Source of the DNA: JBFMHP01 sp040752855
GTDB taxonomy: Bacteria; Pseudomonadota; Gammaproteobacteria; RBG-16-57-12
DNA: 64,000 nt
Assembly (NCBI GenBank): GCA_040752855.1
Contig: JBFMHP010000017.1
Span: 1-64,000 of the forward strand
Direction of reading: 5' to 3'
The first letter of the stretch is position 1. The number at the start of each line of letters is the position of its first letter. Of the stretch, positions 26,610 through 35,692 are shown piece by piece. Both the position numbers and the translations under genes were made by a program. The notes below the pieces were generated by a model, which worked only from the letters and a program-made list of their open reading frames with translations, was not told the DNA's origin and searched no databases.

Positions 26610-28067
26610 TTATTTCTTCAGGGCTCTTTCCGCCAGCCGCTGCGCCAGCGCACCCAGCTGCTTGAACCGCTCGAAGGCAGTCTTGTCGAGCTGACAGGCC
26701 TCGCTGCGCCGGTCGGCGTAAAACAGCCCCAAGGCACGCCCTTTGACATGCAAGGTTTGCACGAAGAATGAGCGCATGGGATTGAGCTGGTCGAGCAGTT
26801 GCGGCACACCATCGCCATAGCTCTCCCACTTCGCCCGGTTGATCCACAGACAGTTCGGGCGCGCCAGCAACTGCGAAAACAGATTCTTCTCCTTCAGGTC
26901 CAGCACGAAATGATCAAACAGCGGATCGTCTTCCGCGCCGACGATGATCCGGGCGCGCAGCAGGTCCTGCTCGGCGATCACCTTGGCATACACCACGCGA
27001 TTCAACCCGGCGCCATCGTGCATGGCATGCACGACCTCCTCGATCATTGCATCGAAGGTCAGATCCGGCAGCAGAATCTCGCTGCCGTCCTTGTGGTTTT
27101 CGATGGGATAACCATAGCCGCGGCGCTGGAACAAATCGGTGACGAGACTGGCCTGCGGGGCAACGCACAGGCACGACAGGGACTTCTCTTCCTGATCACC
27201 GTGCGATGCGCCCTGCACGGCGGGCGTGGTAAATGCCGGCAACTGATACTCGGCCACCCGTTGCTGCCAGCCCTGATGCAATTCGCGCAGATACGGTAAC
27301 ACCGTCTCCTCATCCAGATTCAGAAACGCGATGATCTGGGCGAAACACTCCGCGCCCACAGGCAGCGCCTCCTCCCGCGCTTGATATTGATTGGCGGCCT
27401 GCACCGCCAGTTGCAAACCGTAAATGCGTGCAAAACTGGCATTGCCCGGCTCCAGCGCGTCGATTGCCAGCTGCGGCATATTCCAGCGCTTGGCCAGACT
27501 GTGCGCCAGCGCCTCCTGGGTAAACCCAAACACCACATATTGAGCCTCGGAATACGGCACCCGCAGGGCAGCGGCCCATTGCCGCACGGCTTGCATGCGC
27601 GCAGCCGCCTGCACCGCCATGCCGAGCTCGCCGCAGAAATAAAGCATAGCCGCCAGATACACCTCGTCGGGCACCATGTCTTTGCGCCGAACCGCCCAGG
27701 CGCGCGCCAGCAGCGCGGCGAGACTGGCGCGGCCGTAAATCTCCTGCGCCACGGCCTGACCTTGCGGCGGCACAACCTCGGTGAGCACTGGCGAGTCCAG
27801 ACAAATCTGGCGTATCTTGTTGATGCCCAGCATGCGGACCGTGTATTCGATGGTCGTCAGCCGGTGATTGAAGTGCTGATGGGGCGTGGTGTTCGCGTAA
27901 TGCAACAGGTTGATGACCAAACCGAGGTCGAGCGCGACATGCCCCGTCAAAGCCTCCAGGGACAGATCCTCGACCGTTTCGGAAGCCAGAATCGCACGCG
28001 TGCGCGGGAGAACCGGAAAATTACTATTCGCCAGTTTCTCCAGCCATTTGTTGAGATGCTTTTTCAC
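26610..28067 (-). CDS. HDOD-domain signalling protein
   Basis: The 485-residue protein starts at GTG 28067 with GAGGGAT upstream. Residues about 15-215 form an HDOD domain (FPVLPRTRAIL, TTIEYTVRMLGINKIRQI). The C-terminal 200 residues are less clear, possibly GAF-like (FFVQTLHVKGRALGLFYADRRS) with a helix end. HDOD proteins lack the HD phosphohydrolase metal site and work as signalling scaffolds for motility, chemotaxis or second-messenger responses. It is divergent from fliA, with 203 bases between the starts that carry sigma-28-like sequences in both directions. Confidence 0.78.
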   Translation of the reverse strand: MKKHLNKWLEKLANSNFPVLPRTRAILASETVEDLSLEALTGHVALDLGLVINLLHYANTTPHQHFNHRLTTIEYTVRMLGINKIRQICLDSPVLTEVVPPQGQAVAQEIYGRASLAALLARAWAVRRKDMVPDEVYLAAMLYFCGELGMAVQAAARMQAVRQWAAALRVPYSEAQYVVFGFTQEALAHSLAKRWNMPQLAIDALEPGNASFARIYGLQLAVQAANQYQAREEALPVGAECFAQIIAFLNLDEETVLPYLRELHQGWQQRVAEYQLPAFTTPAVQGASHGDQEEKSLSCLCVAPQASLVTDLFQRRGYGYPIENHKDGSEILLPDLTFDAMIEEVVHAMHDGAGLNRVVYAKVIAEQDLLRARIIVGAEDDPLFDHFVLDLKEKNLFSQLLARPNCLWINRAKWESYGDGVPQLLDQLNPMRSFFVQTLHVKGRALGLFYADRRSEACQLDKTAFERFKQLGALAQRLAERALKK

Positions 28068-28106
28068 ACCGATCCCTCACTGGGCGATTGCCAGCGCCTG
28101 TTCCAA

Positions 28107-28133
28107 ATATCGGCCGGCGGGCATAATTATTGA
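28107..28133 (-). promoter_or_regulatory. candidate sigma-28 promoter for the HDOD gene
   Basis: On the minus strand GCCGATAT (28114-28107) matches the sigma-28 minus-10 GCCGATAA at 7 of 8 positions. The minus-35 block 11 bases upstream is TCAATAAT, a 4-of-8 match to TAAAGTTT. The minus-10 is good and the minus-35 poor. Confidence 0.35.
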
Positions 28134-28186
28134 AAATTTTCATGCAGTTGATTTTCAAGATAAATGAATCCCGCTCAGTGCATTGT

Positions 28187-28213
28187 TAAAGTTTGCCCGC
28201 CCCGCGTCGATCC
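28187..28213 (+). promoter_or_regulatory. candidate sigma-28 promoter for fliA (autoregulatory)
   Basis: TAAAGTTT (28187-28194) is a perfect sigma-28 minus-35. After exactly 11 bases GTCGATCC (28206-28213) matches GCCGATAA at 5 of 8. It ends 57 bases ahead of the fliA ATG. Confidence 0.4.
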
Positions 28214-28270
28214 TTAATCTTGACAATTCACATCCCCCAACAAGACGCCGCGCAGCGGATCAAAACGGAC

Positions 28271-28987
28271 ATGTATTCAAGTTACAATCCTGCCGAGGAT
28301 ATCGACGGTTTTCTCAAGCGGCATGCCCCGTTGGTCAAGCGCATCGCGTATCATCTGGCCGGACGCCTCCCCGCCTCGGTGATGGTGGACGATCTGATCC
28401 AAGCCGGAATGGTCGGGCTGCTCGAGGCCTCGCGGATGTACGACCCCAAGCAAGGCGCGAGCTTCGAGACCTACGCCGGCATCCGCGTGCGCGGGGCCAT
28501 GCTCGATGAACTGCGCCGTAACGACTGGGCGCCGAAATCCGTGCACAAAAAGGCCCGTGACCTCATGGAGGCCATGCGTGCCGTCGAAAATCAAACCGGC
28601 CGCGACGCCAAGGACGAGGAGGTCGCCGCGCACCTGGGTATCAGTTTGGATGAGTACTACAAGATCCTACAGGACTCGAGCGTCTCCAAGGTCTTCAGCC
28701 TGGACGACCTGGGAGTCGATAATGGGGCCATCGAGGAAGGGTTATCGGACAAGCAACTAGGCCCACTGGAGATGCTGCAAGCGGCAGACAAACAACGCAT
28801 CGTTGCGCAGGCCATCGACCGGCTGCCGCAACGCGAAAAACTCGTGGTTGTGTTATATTATCAAACAGAGCTTAATTTAAGAGAGATCGGCGCGGTGCTC
28901 GACGTCAGCGAATCACGAGTCAGTCAATTGATGACCCAAGCCCTGATGCGGCTCAAGGCGCGCCTGGAATCCAGGCTTGAACCCTAA
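28271..28987 (+). CDS. fliA: RNA polymerase sigma factor FliA (sigma-28)
   Basis: From ATG 28271 the protein has 238 residues, the same as E. coli FliA (239); a longer TTG-started frame to 28193 is not needed. Region 2 has APLVKRIAYHLAGRLPASVMVDDLIQAGM and FETYAGIRVRGAMLDELRRNDW, region 3 follows, and region 4 has LPQREKLVVVLYYQTELNLREIGAVLDVSESRVSQLMTQA. FliA drives late flagellar and chemotaxis promoters. No flagellar gene is in this window, so it lies apart from the usual flhF-flhG-fliA cluster. Confidence 0.92.
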   Translation: MYSSYNPAEDIDGFLKRHAPLVKRIAYHLAGRLPASVMVDDLIQAGMVGLLEASRMYDPKQGASFETYAGIRVRGAMLDELRRNDWAPKSVHKKARDLMEAMRAVENQTGRDAKDEEVAAHLGISLDEYYKILQDSSVSKVFSLDDLGVDNGAIEEGLSDKQLGPLEMLQAADKQRIVAQAIDRLPQREKLVVVLYYQTELNLREIGAVLDVSESRVSQLMTQALMRLKARLESRLEP

Positions 28988-29418
28988 TGCTCGAGACCCT
29001 GCTCCCCAGAAGATCCCGCCACTTTCACAATCAAACTCGTGTGCACGAGATCAATTTCTGCATGCTCCGGCAGTTGCTCCCGAGCCTCCACCCCAGCGGG
29101 ACAGAGGTGACACACTCCATCAACGATGCGAGCCGCCTGATCATCCGCATCAAGGAATGCTGCAAATATACCACCGTCCTGACGCTAATCATGCGCCTGG
29201 AAGCCGCCTCGCGGCTCGTCTCCGACATGGTCTTCGAGATCAGGGTCTACCACGATCTCTGCGTCGCAGAGGCCACCCACTATCAAGGCCAAGGCAGGTT
29301 TCAAGCCACCTACCCGCGGCACAATGACCGCGGCTACCATGAAGACGAGAAACATCAGGCAAACCGGCTTTTGCAGGAATGCCTGAAATACTCTCTCAAG
29401 CATCTTCCAGCAAAATAA
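28987..29418 (+). CDS. DUF1249 protein (YqiB type)
   Basis: The 143-residue cytosolic protein overlaps the fliA stop by one base. The conserved end of DUF1249 is clear: VRVYHDL..AEATHYQGQGRF then YHEDEKHQANRLLQECL. The N-terminal half is less typical. Function is unknown in the family. The overlap with fliA suggests co-transcription. Confidence 0.78.
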   Translation: MLETLLPRRSRHFHNQTRVHEINFCMLRQLLPSLHPSGTEVTHSINDASRLIIRIKECCKYTTVLTLIMRLEAASRLVSDMVFEIRVYHDLCVAEATHYQGQGRFQATYPRHNDRGYHEDEKHQANRLLQECLKYSLKHLPAK

Positions 29419-29432
29419 TTCACGAAAAACCA

Positions 29433-29462
29433 GCATGCCTTCTCCCTCGGGAGAAGGCATGC
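29433..29462. terminator. convergent hairpin between DUF1249 and DUF481 genes
   Basis: GCATGCCTTCTCCC and GGGAGAAGGCATGC form a 14-bp perfect stem with a 2-base loop. There is no T-run on either side, so it may protect transcript ends more than terminate. The core is the same CTTCTCCC repeat as at 5890. Confidence 0.45.
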
Positions 29463-29484
29463 GGTGCATCGCCTCAAGGTGTCG

Positions 29485-30210
29485 TTAGAACGAATAGACC
29501 AGCGTTACGTTGGTTTCGCGGTCCGTGGATGTCTTGCCCGGCACCGGATCGGAATTATTCGTGATGGTATACGTCACCTTCATCGCCAGCGCGGTGTTGA
29601 TCTTCGTCTTCAGGCCGGAGACCGATTTGGCAATCCTGCTTTCATCGCCGATGTCATAGGTCAATACTTCATCGAAATCGGTTGTATCGCTGATCTTCCA
29701 GTTCAGGTGGCCCAGCAACTTGACCACAGCCTCACTCAGGCTGTCATCACCATCGGCATTTGGCACCGTCAGCTTGCTTTGGCGCGCACCAGCCGAGATT
29801 TCAGCATTGGCGAACAGCGTCTCGGTCTTGTAGAGGTCGCGACCATAACCGAGCAATTCGCTGATACGGTTGTCATAGCCGCTGAACTTGTCCTTCTCGT
29901 AGTTCAACTGGCCGAAGGCATAGTCGACATCCGACAATTTATAGTCCGCCTTGTAGGAGGCCAGATAGCGCTCGGCCGTATCGACGCTGTTGCTTGAGCT
30001 CTTGGTGGCCTCCAACATGGCATTGTGGCGCCACTTGTCATATTCCTTGGTACCTTTCGCCTTGGCGACCAGGTTCTCGGCATCCGAGTTCCCGCTGATG
30101 TTGGTATAGCCCAATTCCGCCTCGCCCTTGAAGCCCTGGATGCCTTGAGCTGCGGCGTTGCCGCCGAGTGCAAAGGCGGCGATGGATGTGCTAAGCACGA
30201 TGTATTTCAT
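29485..30210 (-). CDS. DUF481 outer-membrane protein (YdiY type)
   Basis: The 241-residue protein has a signal peptide of about 21 residues (ending GNAAAQ). GFKGEAELGYTNISGNSDAENLVAKAKG is the DUF481 N-terminal pattern, followed by amphipathic strands and a terminal TLVYSF with final Phe, as in outer-membrane barrels. GAGGAGA precedes the ATG. Family members are called salt-induced OMPs; the role is unknown. Confidence 0.85.
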   Translation of the reverse strand: MKYIVLSTSIAAFALGGNAAAQGIQGFKGEAELGYTNISGNSDAENLVAKAKGTKEYDKWRHNAMLEATKSSSNSVDTAERYLASYKADYKLSDVDYAFGQLNYEKDKFSGYDNRISELLGYGRDLYKTETLFANAEISAGARQSKLTVPNADGDDSLSEAVVKLLGHLNWKISDTTDFDEVLTYDIGDESRIAKSVSGLKTKINTALAMKVTYTITNNSDPVPGKTSTDRETNVTLVYSF

Positions 30211-30362
30211 GTTTTCTCCTCTCTGCCGTGATTATTCGGGAATAAAGCTAGCACATATTCGCCGATGCAATCATTTCCCGACAAAGTGAATTTACAAAAA
30301 TTCACTCCCACCCTCGAAGATTGAAGAGCAGCGCCTGACTCCCAGTGAGAATAAAATGGCGC

Positions 30363-30719
30363 TCAAGACCGCGCCGAATATTGGCGCACTTCCCGGTCGA
30401 TGCAGGAGGCGAGCTGTTGCAGGTGGAGTTCCATGCGCCCCGCCTCATCGGCATTGATCGGCGGCGCTTGCTGAACGCAGTCTTGCAGGTGATGTTCAAA
30501 GTCGCGCGCGCATGCGCTCAATTCCTGTGCGCCGAAGGTCGCGCCGCTGCCGGCCAGGCTGTGCAGCAAGCGGTGCAGCTCGCGCGCCTGCGCCCCCCAT
30601 TCACCGCGGGACAAGATTTCTTTCCACAGACGATCCGCCTGCGCGAATTTATCGGGCAATTGCCGAAAATAGGAATCGGTCAGCGCCTTCAGCCGATCAT
30701 GCAGGCGCTGCTCAGACAC
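30363..30719 (-). CDS. Hpt-domain phosphotransfer protein
   Basis: The 118-residue protein is a single helical Hpt module. The phosphoacceptor His lies in LLHSLAGSGATFGA near residue 50. The start overlaps the stop of the receiver gene upstream by 8 bases. It most likely passes phosphate between a hybrid kinase and the neighbouring receiver protein; the kinase is not in the window. Confidence 0.85.
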   Translation of the reverse strand: MSEQRLHDRLKALTDSYFRQLPDKFAQADRLWKEILSRGEWGAQARELHRLLHSLAGSGATFGAQELSACARDFEHHLQDCVQQAPPINADEAGRMELHLQQLASCIDREVRQYSARS

Positions 30720-31098
30720 AATGCCGCTCCCAGATCTTCGACAATTGCCCCGCCAAGGTCATGGGATCAAACGGCTTGGCGATCACCTCCAGCGCGCCGA
30801 TGGCCTTGAAATGTTCAATCTCCTTCGGCTGCACCTTGGCGGTCATGAAGATGACCGGGATGTCTTTGAGCGTCGGAATTTTGCGCAGCTCGCACAAGGT
30901 CGTCGGCCCATCCATGCCCGGCATCATCACGTCGAGCAGAATCAGATCGGGGGAGAACGCCGCCAGCCGCTGCAACGCCTCCTGCCCCGAGCTGGCGCTG
31001 CCGACCTCAAACCCGCCGATATCACCCAGGGCGATCTTGGCGACTTCGAGGATATCCGGCTCGTCTTCCACATAAAAGATTCTTGTTAACTTGGGCAT
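30712..31098 (-). CDS. single-domain response regulator (CheY-like)
   Basis: The 128-residue receiver has the acidic pair in VEDEPD (residues about 10-12), phospho-acceptor Asp in LILLDVMMPGMDG near 55, the conserved Thr in VIFMTAK and Lys in AKPFDP. No output domain. It is coupled to the Hpt gene and follows the 942-residue protein by 41 bases. Confidence 0.93.
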   Translation of the reverse strand: MPKLTRIFYVEDEPDILEVAKIALGDIGGFEVGSASSGQEALQRLAAFSPDLILLDVMMPGMDGPTTLCELRKIPTLKDIPVIFMTAKVQPKEIEHFKAIGALEVIAKPFDPMTLAGQLSKIWERHCV

Positions 31099-31139
31099 GG
31101 CTCATTTTCCTTACATCAATCGAAGCGCCGTCTGCGGAT

Positions 31140-33968
31140 TCAATTCGCTTGCGCGGATTTTGAGACCGAACGCACATCCAATCCGCCAAACAACCAGTAA
31201 TAGCCGTATTCACGCACCCGGCTCGACAAATCCGCCTTGCGCAGGATCAAACGTGGGGTGTCCTTTTGGGCATCCCATGGTAGCTCGGTTTTCAATTCAA
31301 CGGCAAACCGGTGCTTGCCCGAGGCGCGTGATGAGATCTCGAATTCGTAACCCGCGCCACTGGCGGATTTGCGCTCTAGATGAATGCCCTCGGGCGGGTA
31401 TTGCGAACTGAAGCGACAGTAGTCCGGGCGGCATTGCGAGGTATCCAACAGCCCCAGCCACTCGACCGGTTTGCCGTGGTTGGCGTCGGTATTGGCAAAA
31501 TAGCCCACCGGGGTGTTGAGGATGGTCTTGCGCTCATCGGGAGAGACCCCCATGCGTTTATCGCTGATCACCTCGCCCACCACCAATGTCAGCTTGGAAA
31601 ACATGCCCATCGATGCGCTTTTATCGACCACACCGGCGCGGCATTGCACCGCAAGCTCTTTGCCGATCATATGCACGACGCCGTACTGGAGCTTGCCTTC
31701 CCAGAGGTTGCGCCGGTCGCGCTCGACTTCGAGGGTGCAGCCGTCGTGCTTCACATCATCGATCTCGATGGTATACGAGGCCTTGCTGCCCTCATATTCG
31801 ACATAGGTCTCGGGCCGCATTTGGTTGTGGAGATAGTTGATCCTCAGGTCCGCAACCACGCCCACGATGGCGTTGTATTCCGACAAATCCTCCTTGCCCA
31901 CCCTCACCACGGAACGCGCCTCGTTGTCCTGCATCCGATCATCGCCCAGCTCACTGCTGATCATCAGCGACACGGTGTATTCTTTGTGCAGCGGGATTCC
32001 TTGCGGCACAATCCAGGCCGGCATCTCACCATTGATGCCGGTGGCAAAGATTTGTGTTTCCCCGGCCTTGACCGGGCCGAGCTTGAGTTCCGTCATCCCG
32101 TGACGCGGATAGGCATAGCCATTCGGGCCGGACACCATGAATTTGAGGCTCGCGATCTCATCGTGCCGCCCCGCGTTGGCTACCGTGACGTTCGTCACGG
32201 CGACCTTGTCACCCACCTCGGCCTCGGCGGCGCTCAGGCCAAAGGATACCAGCGACAGGTCGTGTCCTTTGGTGGGCGAGCCCACGGTGAAATGCAGTAT
32301 TTTCTCGGCGGAGGCGCCCTTGGCCTTCGCTTTGAGCACGAGGCGTTTGCCGCCGGCCACCTCGCCTACCTGAAAGGTGGCCGGAAGATACGCGCCGCTG
32401 GCGGCATCGTAGCTGAGCTTCTGTTCGGCCCCGAGCACATCCTGGCAGGCCTCATCATGGCAGATCACGTAGGAGACATCGGCGGCCACCGGACGCTTGG
32501 TGCGCGCATCATAAACCTCGGCCCACAGCGTGCCGTTTTGCCTGGCCGCGTACGTGCCCGAATAGCTGTCTAACCGCGCCAGCAAGCGCAGACGCGTTTT
32601 GTGTTCTGCTTTCCCCCGGGCGGCGCCCGAGCTGCAAATCCGCAACCACTCGCAATACGGCAGACTTTGATACCAGCCGTGCGCCTGATCCGGATAGAAC
32701 GGCATCTGTGCGCTCTCCCACAGCCCCTCCTTGGCCAGCGGCTCCTGCTCCGGGTCGAGCGTCGTCTCGTAGTACCAGTGCCCGGCCCCTTGATATCCCG
32801 GGAACCTCACCGCCCCGCCTGAACCTGGATAATCCGCGCGGCGGTTTAGCACCTCAAACGAAGCGCCGGCCTCCTGCCCCAGCCACCACACGCCTTGAGA
32901 TGTATAACGGGCATCGGTCTCGGTGAAATAATGTTCCAACTTTTCGATGCGCGCCTGCTGCGCCAGGGTCCAGTTCTGGAGTTCCGCCGCGCCCAGCCGG
33001 GCCTTGGCAATATCATCCTTAAACGCGTTTTCCCGAGGCAGAAAGGGATTGAGCAAGGTCAGCTGCACAACGGCTTTGGAATTCCGGACGAGGTGCTCCG
33101 CCGCTGAACGCGCCACCCAGGCGCCCGCCCCCTGGGCGATGAATTGCACCTTTTGCAACGAAGGCATCTTGGCTGCAAGCAGCTGCCCGAGATGATAGCC
33201 ATGTTGATAGGCAATCTCGGCAGCTTGGTTGGCACGCGCCCAGTCGAGCCCCTCGTCGGTGAGCACCTGATAACCGGCCACCGCGTCGCGCTCCCAATGG
33301 TAGGGGACCAGGGTCCAGTCGGTACCCAGTTTTTGATTGATCGCGGCCAGTTGATTGCTGATACCTTGTTTCAGCAGCCCGAGGCGAGTCGGCTGGCGGC
33401 GCTCATCCTCGCCGTACATGTCCGGCAGACCCGCAGAATTCCAATCGTGGATCAGCACGACCAGGCGAGTGGTGGAGGCCGCCACCGGCTGGCCTTGCGC
33501 ATCGTTCAAGTCCGCGGGAAAAGCGAAATAACGAAAGACATGGTAGTTTCCGCAGGCCGTGGCGGAGAGACTCACCGTCCCTGGCGCCTTGTCCCCACGT
33601 CTCTTCCAGTGCGTGGTGTATCGGTGCGCCGGGATGATGCGGCGAGTCGTCGACTCGTATACAAAAAACTGCGACTCCTTCTCAACATAAGGTGGAAGCT
33701 CCATCTCCAGCGGGGTCTCGGAGCACGATTTTTTCTCGGCGGTGATTCTATGCTGGTAGGTCCGGTCCAGCACGCCGAGCTGATTGAATTCATCGATCGC
33801 CTCCGCCTTATCCATGGACAGGTTGTAAGTGAGACGGCCGGAATCGGTCAATGTCGGCTCATGGCTGAGGATATTGGCGGCAGCCAGCGCACTCTCGGCC
33901 GTGACCGATATAACCAGCACGATGCCCAACCACACCGGAATCCTTCGAAGCAAGTACACCATCCACAC
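31140..33968 (-). CDS. large exported protein with alpha/beta-hydrolase-like region lacking the Ser nucleophile
   Basis: The 942-residue protein starts at GTG 33968 (or ATG 33962). A signal peptide (ends about residue 29) precedes a domain with LVVLIHDWNSAG near 175 and VQFIAQGAGAWVARSAAEHL near 275. The pattern fits an alpha/beta-hydrolase fold, but the elbow G-x-S-x-G reads A-Q-G-A-G, so Ser is Gly. The last 400 residues look like repeated beta-sandwich domains (SLVSFGLSAAEAEVGDKVAVTNVTVANAG is CARDB-like). Cys pairs suggest periplasmic disulfides. A non-catalytic binding role is possible. I do not know the family. Confidence 0.6.
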   Translation of the reverse strand: MWMVYLLRRIPVWLGIVLVISVTAESALAAANILSHEPTLTDSGRLTYNLSMDKAEAIDEFNQLGVLDRTYQHRITAEKKSCSETPLEMELPPYVEKESQFFVYESTTRRIIPAHRYTTHWKRRGDKAPGTVSLSATACGNYHVFRYFAFPADLNDAQGQPVAASTTRLVVLIHDWNSAGLPDMYGEDERRQPTRLGLLKQGISNQLAAINQKLGTDWTLVPYHWERDAVAGYQVLTDEGLDWARANQAAEIAYQHGYHLGQLLAAKMPSLQKVQFIAQGAGAWVARSAAEHLVRNSKAVVQLTLLNPFLPRENAFKDDIAKARLGAAELQNWTLAQQARIEKLEHYFTETDARYTSQGVWWLGQEAGASFEVLNRRADYPGSGGAVRFPGYQGAGHWYYETTLDPEQEPLAKEGLWESAQMPFYPDQAHGWYQSLPYCEWLRICSSGAARGKAEHKTRLRLLARLDSYSGTYAARQNGTLWAEVYDARTKRPVAADVSYVICHDEACQDVLGAEQKLSYDAASGAYLPATFQVGEVAGGKRLVLKAKAKGASAEKILHFTVGSPTKGHDLSLVSFGLSAAEAEVGDKVAVTNVTVANAGRHDEIASLKFMVSGPNGYAYPRHGMTELKLGPVKAGETQIFATGINGEMPAWIVPQGIPLHKEYTVSLMISSELGDDRMQDNEARSVVRVGKEDLSEYNAIVGVVADLRINYLHNQMRPETYVEYEGSKASYTIEIDDVKHDGCTLEVERDRRNLWEGKLQYGVVHMIGKELAVQCRAGVVDKSASMGMFSKLTLVVGEVISDKRMGVSPDERKTILNTPVGYFANTDANHGKPVEWLGLLDTSQCRPDYCRFSSQYPPEGIHLERKSASGAGYEFEISSRASGKHRFAVELKTELPWDAQKDTPRLILRKADLSSRVREYGYYWLFGGLDVRSVSKSAQAN

Positions 33969-34612
33969 CCAAAGATTAATCAGCCACGAAAACCCAGCCC
34001 TCCTGGCGCCAAAAATAAATACAAATCAACCAGTTAAAAATAATCACAGAAAACGCCAGCCCCATTCTGGCAACAGCTCGACGAGCAGCATGTCACCGCC
34101 CCAATCCTTTATATAACATCTTATCGTCGGCTCCCAGAACAACACTTATATCGTCCGCCGATTTTGTGATCACACCCCCAGTTGATTCGCCACAGCCCAC
34201 CCCATTCACTCACGCATACAACGCCTGTCTTGCCGGATAAATCGGCGGACTGCCCGCCGCTGCCCGGCTGAATCGCAGCATGCCCGCCCCCAACCGACTG
34301 CACCGAAGGCGCTCGGCTACAAAAACGTCCAGAACCGTAAAAACTGGCAAACTGTCTTGCTCAGACCGGCTGATTCCGATAAAAGAACAATTCTGGATTC
34401 AAGCCGGCTCGGAATGTGCCGCTATACCCGGTATGATTTATATGTAAAAATCGTTATTCCGATATGGTATGCTCGGATGCGCTGCACAAGCAGCGTCACT
34501 GTTGTCCTGGTGGCGAACTTCTGACGCATGCCAGCTTTGGGAACCCAAGCCGCATCAAGCGCCCGTTCGACCTGCGGTTGGCAATAAAAATTCTCACAAA
34601 AGGGTTACATTG
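33969..34612. other. intergenic region, no gene seen
   Basis: This 644-base divergent spacer is AT-richer than its surroundings. It contains a hairpin-prone stretch near 34230-34270 (GCGGACTGCCCGCCGCTGC). I could not fix a promoter; TATGCT at 34467-34472 is a possible minus-10 with no good minus-35. Confidence 0.4.
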
Positions 34613-35692
34613 GTGATAAAGAAAAAGACTCCATGCCATGTACTCGGAGCAGCCGCGTGGAAGACCCGGTGTCTGACACTCGTCGCCGCACTGGTGGCCG
34701 TGGCAACGCCCGCTCACTCCCAAGAAAGCGACAAGAGCCTGAACTATCAGTCTTCAGGCACCACCGGTTTGATGGTCTTCGATCCAGGCTTGAATATCGA
34801 CGTCGAACCGATTCTGCCGCTGCCATTGACCGAGAGCCTGAATCTCAATCCGAAGAAAGTGGCGCTCGGCGAAAAACTGTTCAATGACAAATCACTGTCG
34901 GCAGACGGCAAATTCGCCTGCGAAACCTGTCACCTGGTCGACAAAGGGATGACAGACCAAAAAGCCCACTCCCCCGCCATTGACGGCAAAGACCGCGATC
35001 TCAATACCCCCACCATGTTCAACATCGGGGAAATGAAGCTCCTGACCTGGAGCGGCAAGCGTTCGAACCTCGGGGACGTCGCCGAGGCGGTCTTCAAGAG
35101 CAAGAAAGGCCTTGCGATCGAGATGCCCGATTTGGTCAAGCGCCTGGAAGCCAACGCGGAATACAAGAGCCTGTTCGGTGCGGTCTATGACAACGGCGTT
35201 CAGGTCGAGAATGTCAAAGACGCGATCGCCGAGTACATGCGCTCCCTCAATACACCCAACTCGCGCTTCGATAAATATCTGCGCGGCGACACCGGCGCGC
35301 TGACCAAGGAAGAGCGGGAAGGCTACCAACTCTTCAAGGAATACGGCTGCTCCTCGTGCCATCAGGGCGTGAACATCGGCGGCAATATGATGGCCCCGGC
35401 CGGCATCTTCGGCAACTTCATCAAGGACCGCGGCAATGAGACCACCGCGGATCTGGGCCTCTACAACAAAACCGGCAATCTTGGCGACAAATATGTCTTC
35501 CGCGTGCCGACACTGCGCAATATAGAACTGACCCACCCCTATCTGCATGACGGTTCCGCCGACTCGCTGGAAAAGGCGGTCGATATCATGGGTCGGTACA
35601 TGTTGGGCCGTGACCTGCCAGTAAGCGACATCGACTTGATCGTGAAATTCCTGAAAACCCTGACTGGCGAATATAAAGGGAAACAATTGTGA
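34613..35692 (+). CDS. diheme cytochrome c peroxidase-family protein
   Basis: I choose GTG 34613 (AAGGG 11 bases upstream), which gives 359 residues with a signal peptide cleaved after about PAHS; an upstream extension to 34469 lacks sense. Two CxxCH heme sites are visible: CETCHLVDKG near 103 and CSSCHQGVN near 245. The blocks LGEKLFNDKSLS and LNTPTMFNIG are of the CcpA/MauG family, and FRVPTLRNIELTHPYLHDGS is the usual C-terminal block. It reduces peroxide or oxidises a substrate in the periplasm. It is coupled to the DAHL-type gene. Confidence 0.88.
   Translation: MIKKKTPCHVLGAAAWKTRCLTLVAALVAVATPAHSQESDKSLNYQSSGTTGLMVFDPGLNIDVEPILPLPLTESLNLNPKKVALGEKLFNDKSLSADGKFACETCHLVDKGMTDQKAHSPAIDGKDRDLNTPTMFNIGEMKLLTWSGKRSNLGDVAEAVFKSKKGLAIEMPDLVKRLEANAEYKSLFGAVYDNGVQVENVKDAIAEYMRSLNTPNSRFDKYLRGDTGALTKEEREGYQLFKEYGCSSCHQGVNIGGNMMAPAGIFGNFIKDRGNETTADLGLYNKTGNLGDKYVFRVPTLRNIELTHPYLHDGSADSLEKAVDIMGRYMLGRDLPVSDIDLIVKFLKTLTGEYKGKQL

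Noticed and set aside
28193..28270. 26-residue N-terminal extension of FliA from a TTG
   Set aside because: ATG 28271 gives the normal length and the extension overlaps the sigma-28-like promoter.
34469..34612. Longer N-terminus of the diheme peroxidase
   Set aside because: The extension is not signal-like and a ribosome site fits GTG 34613.
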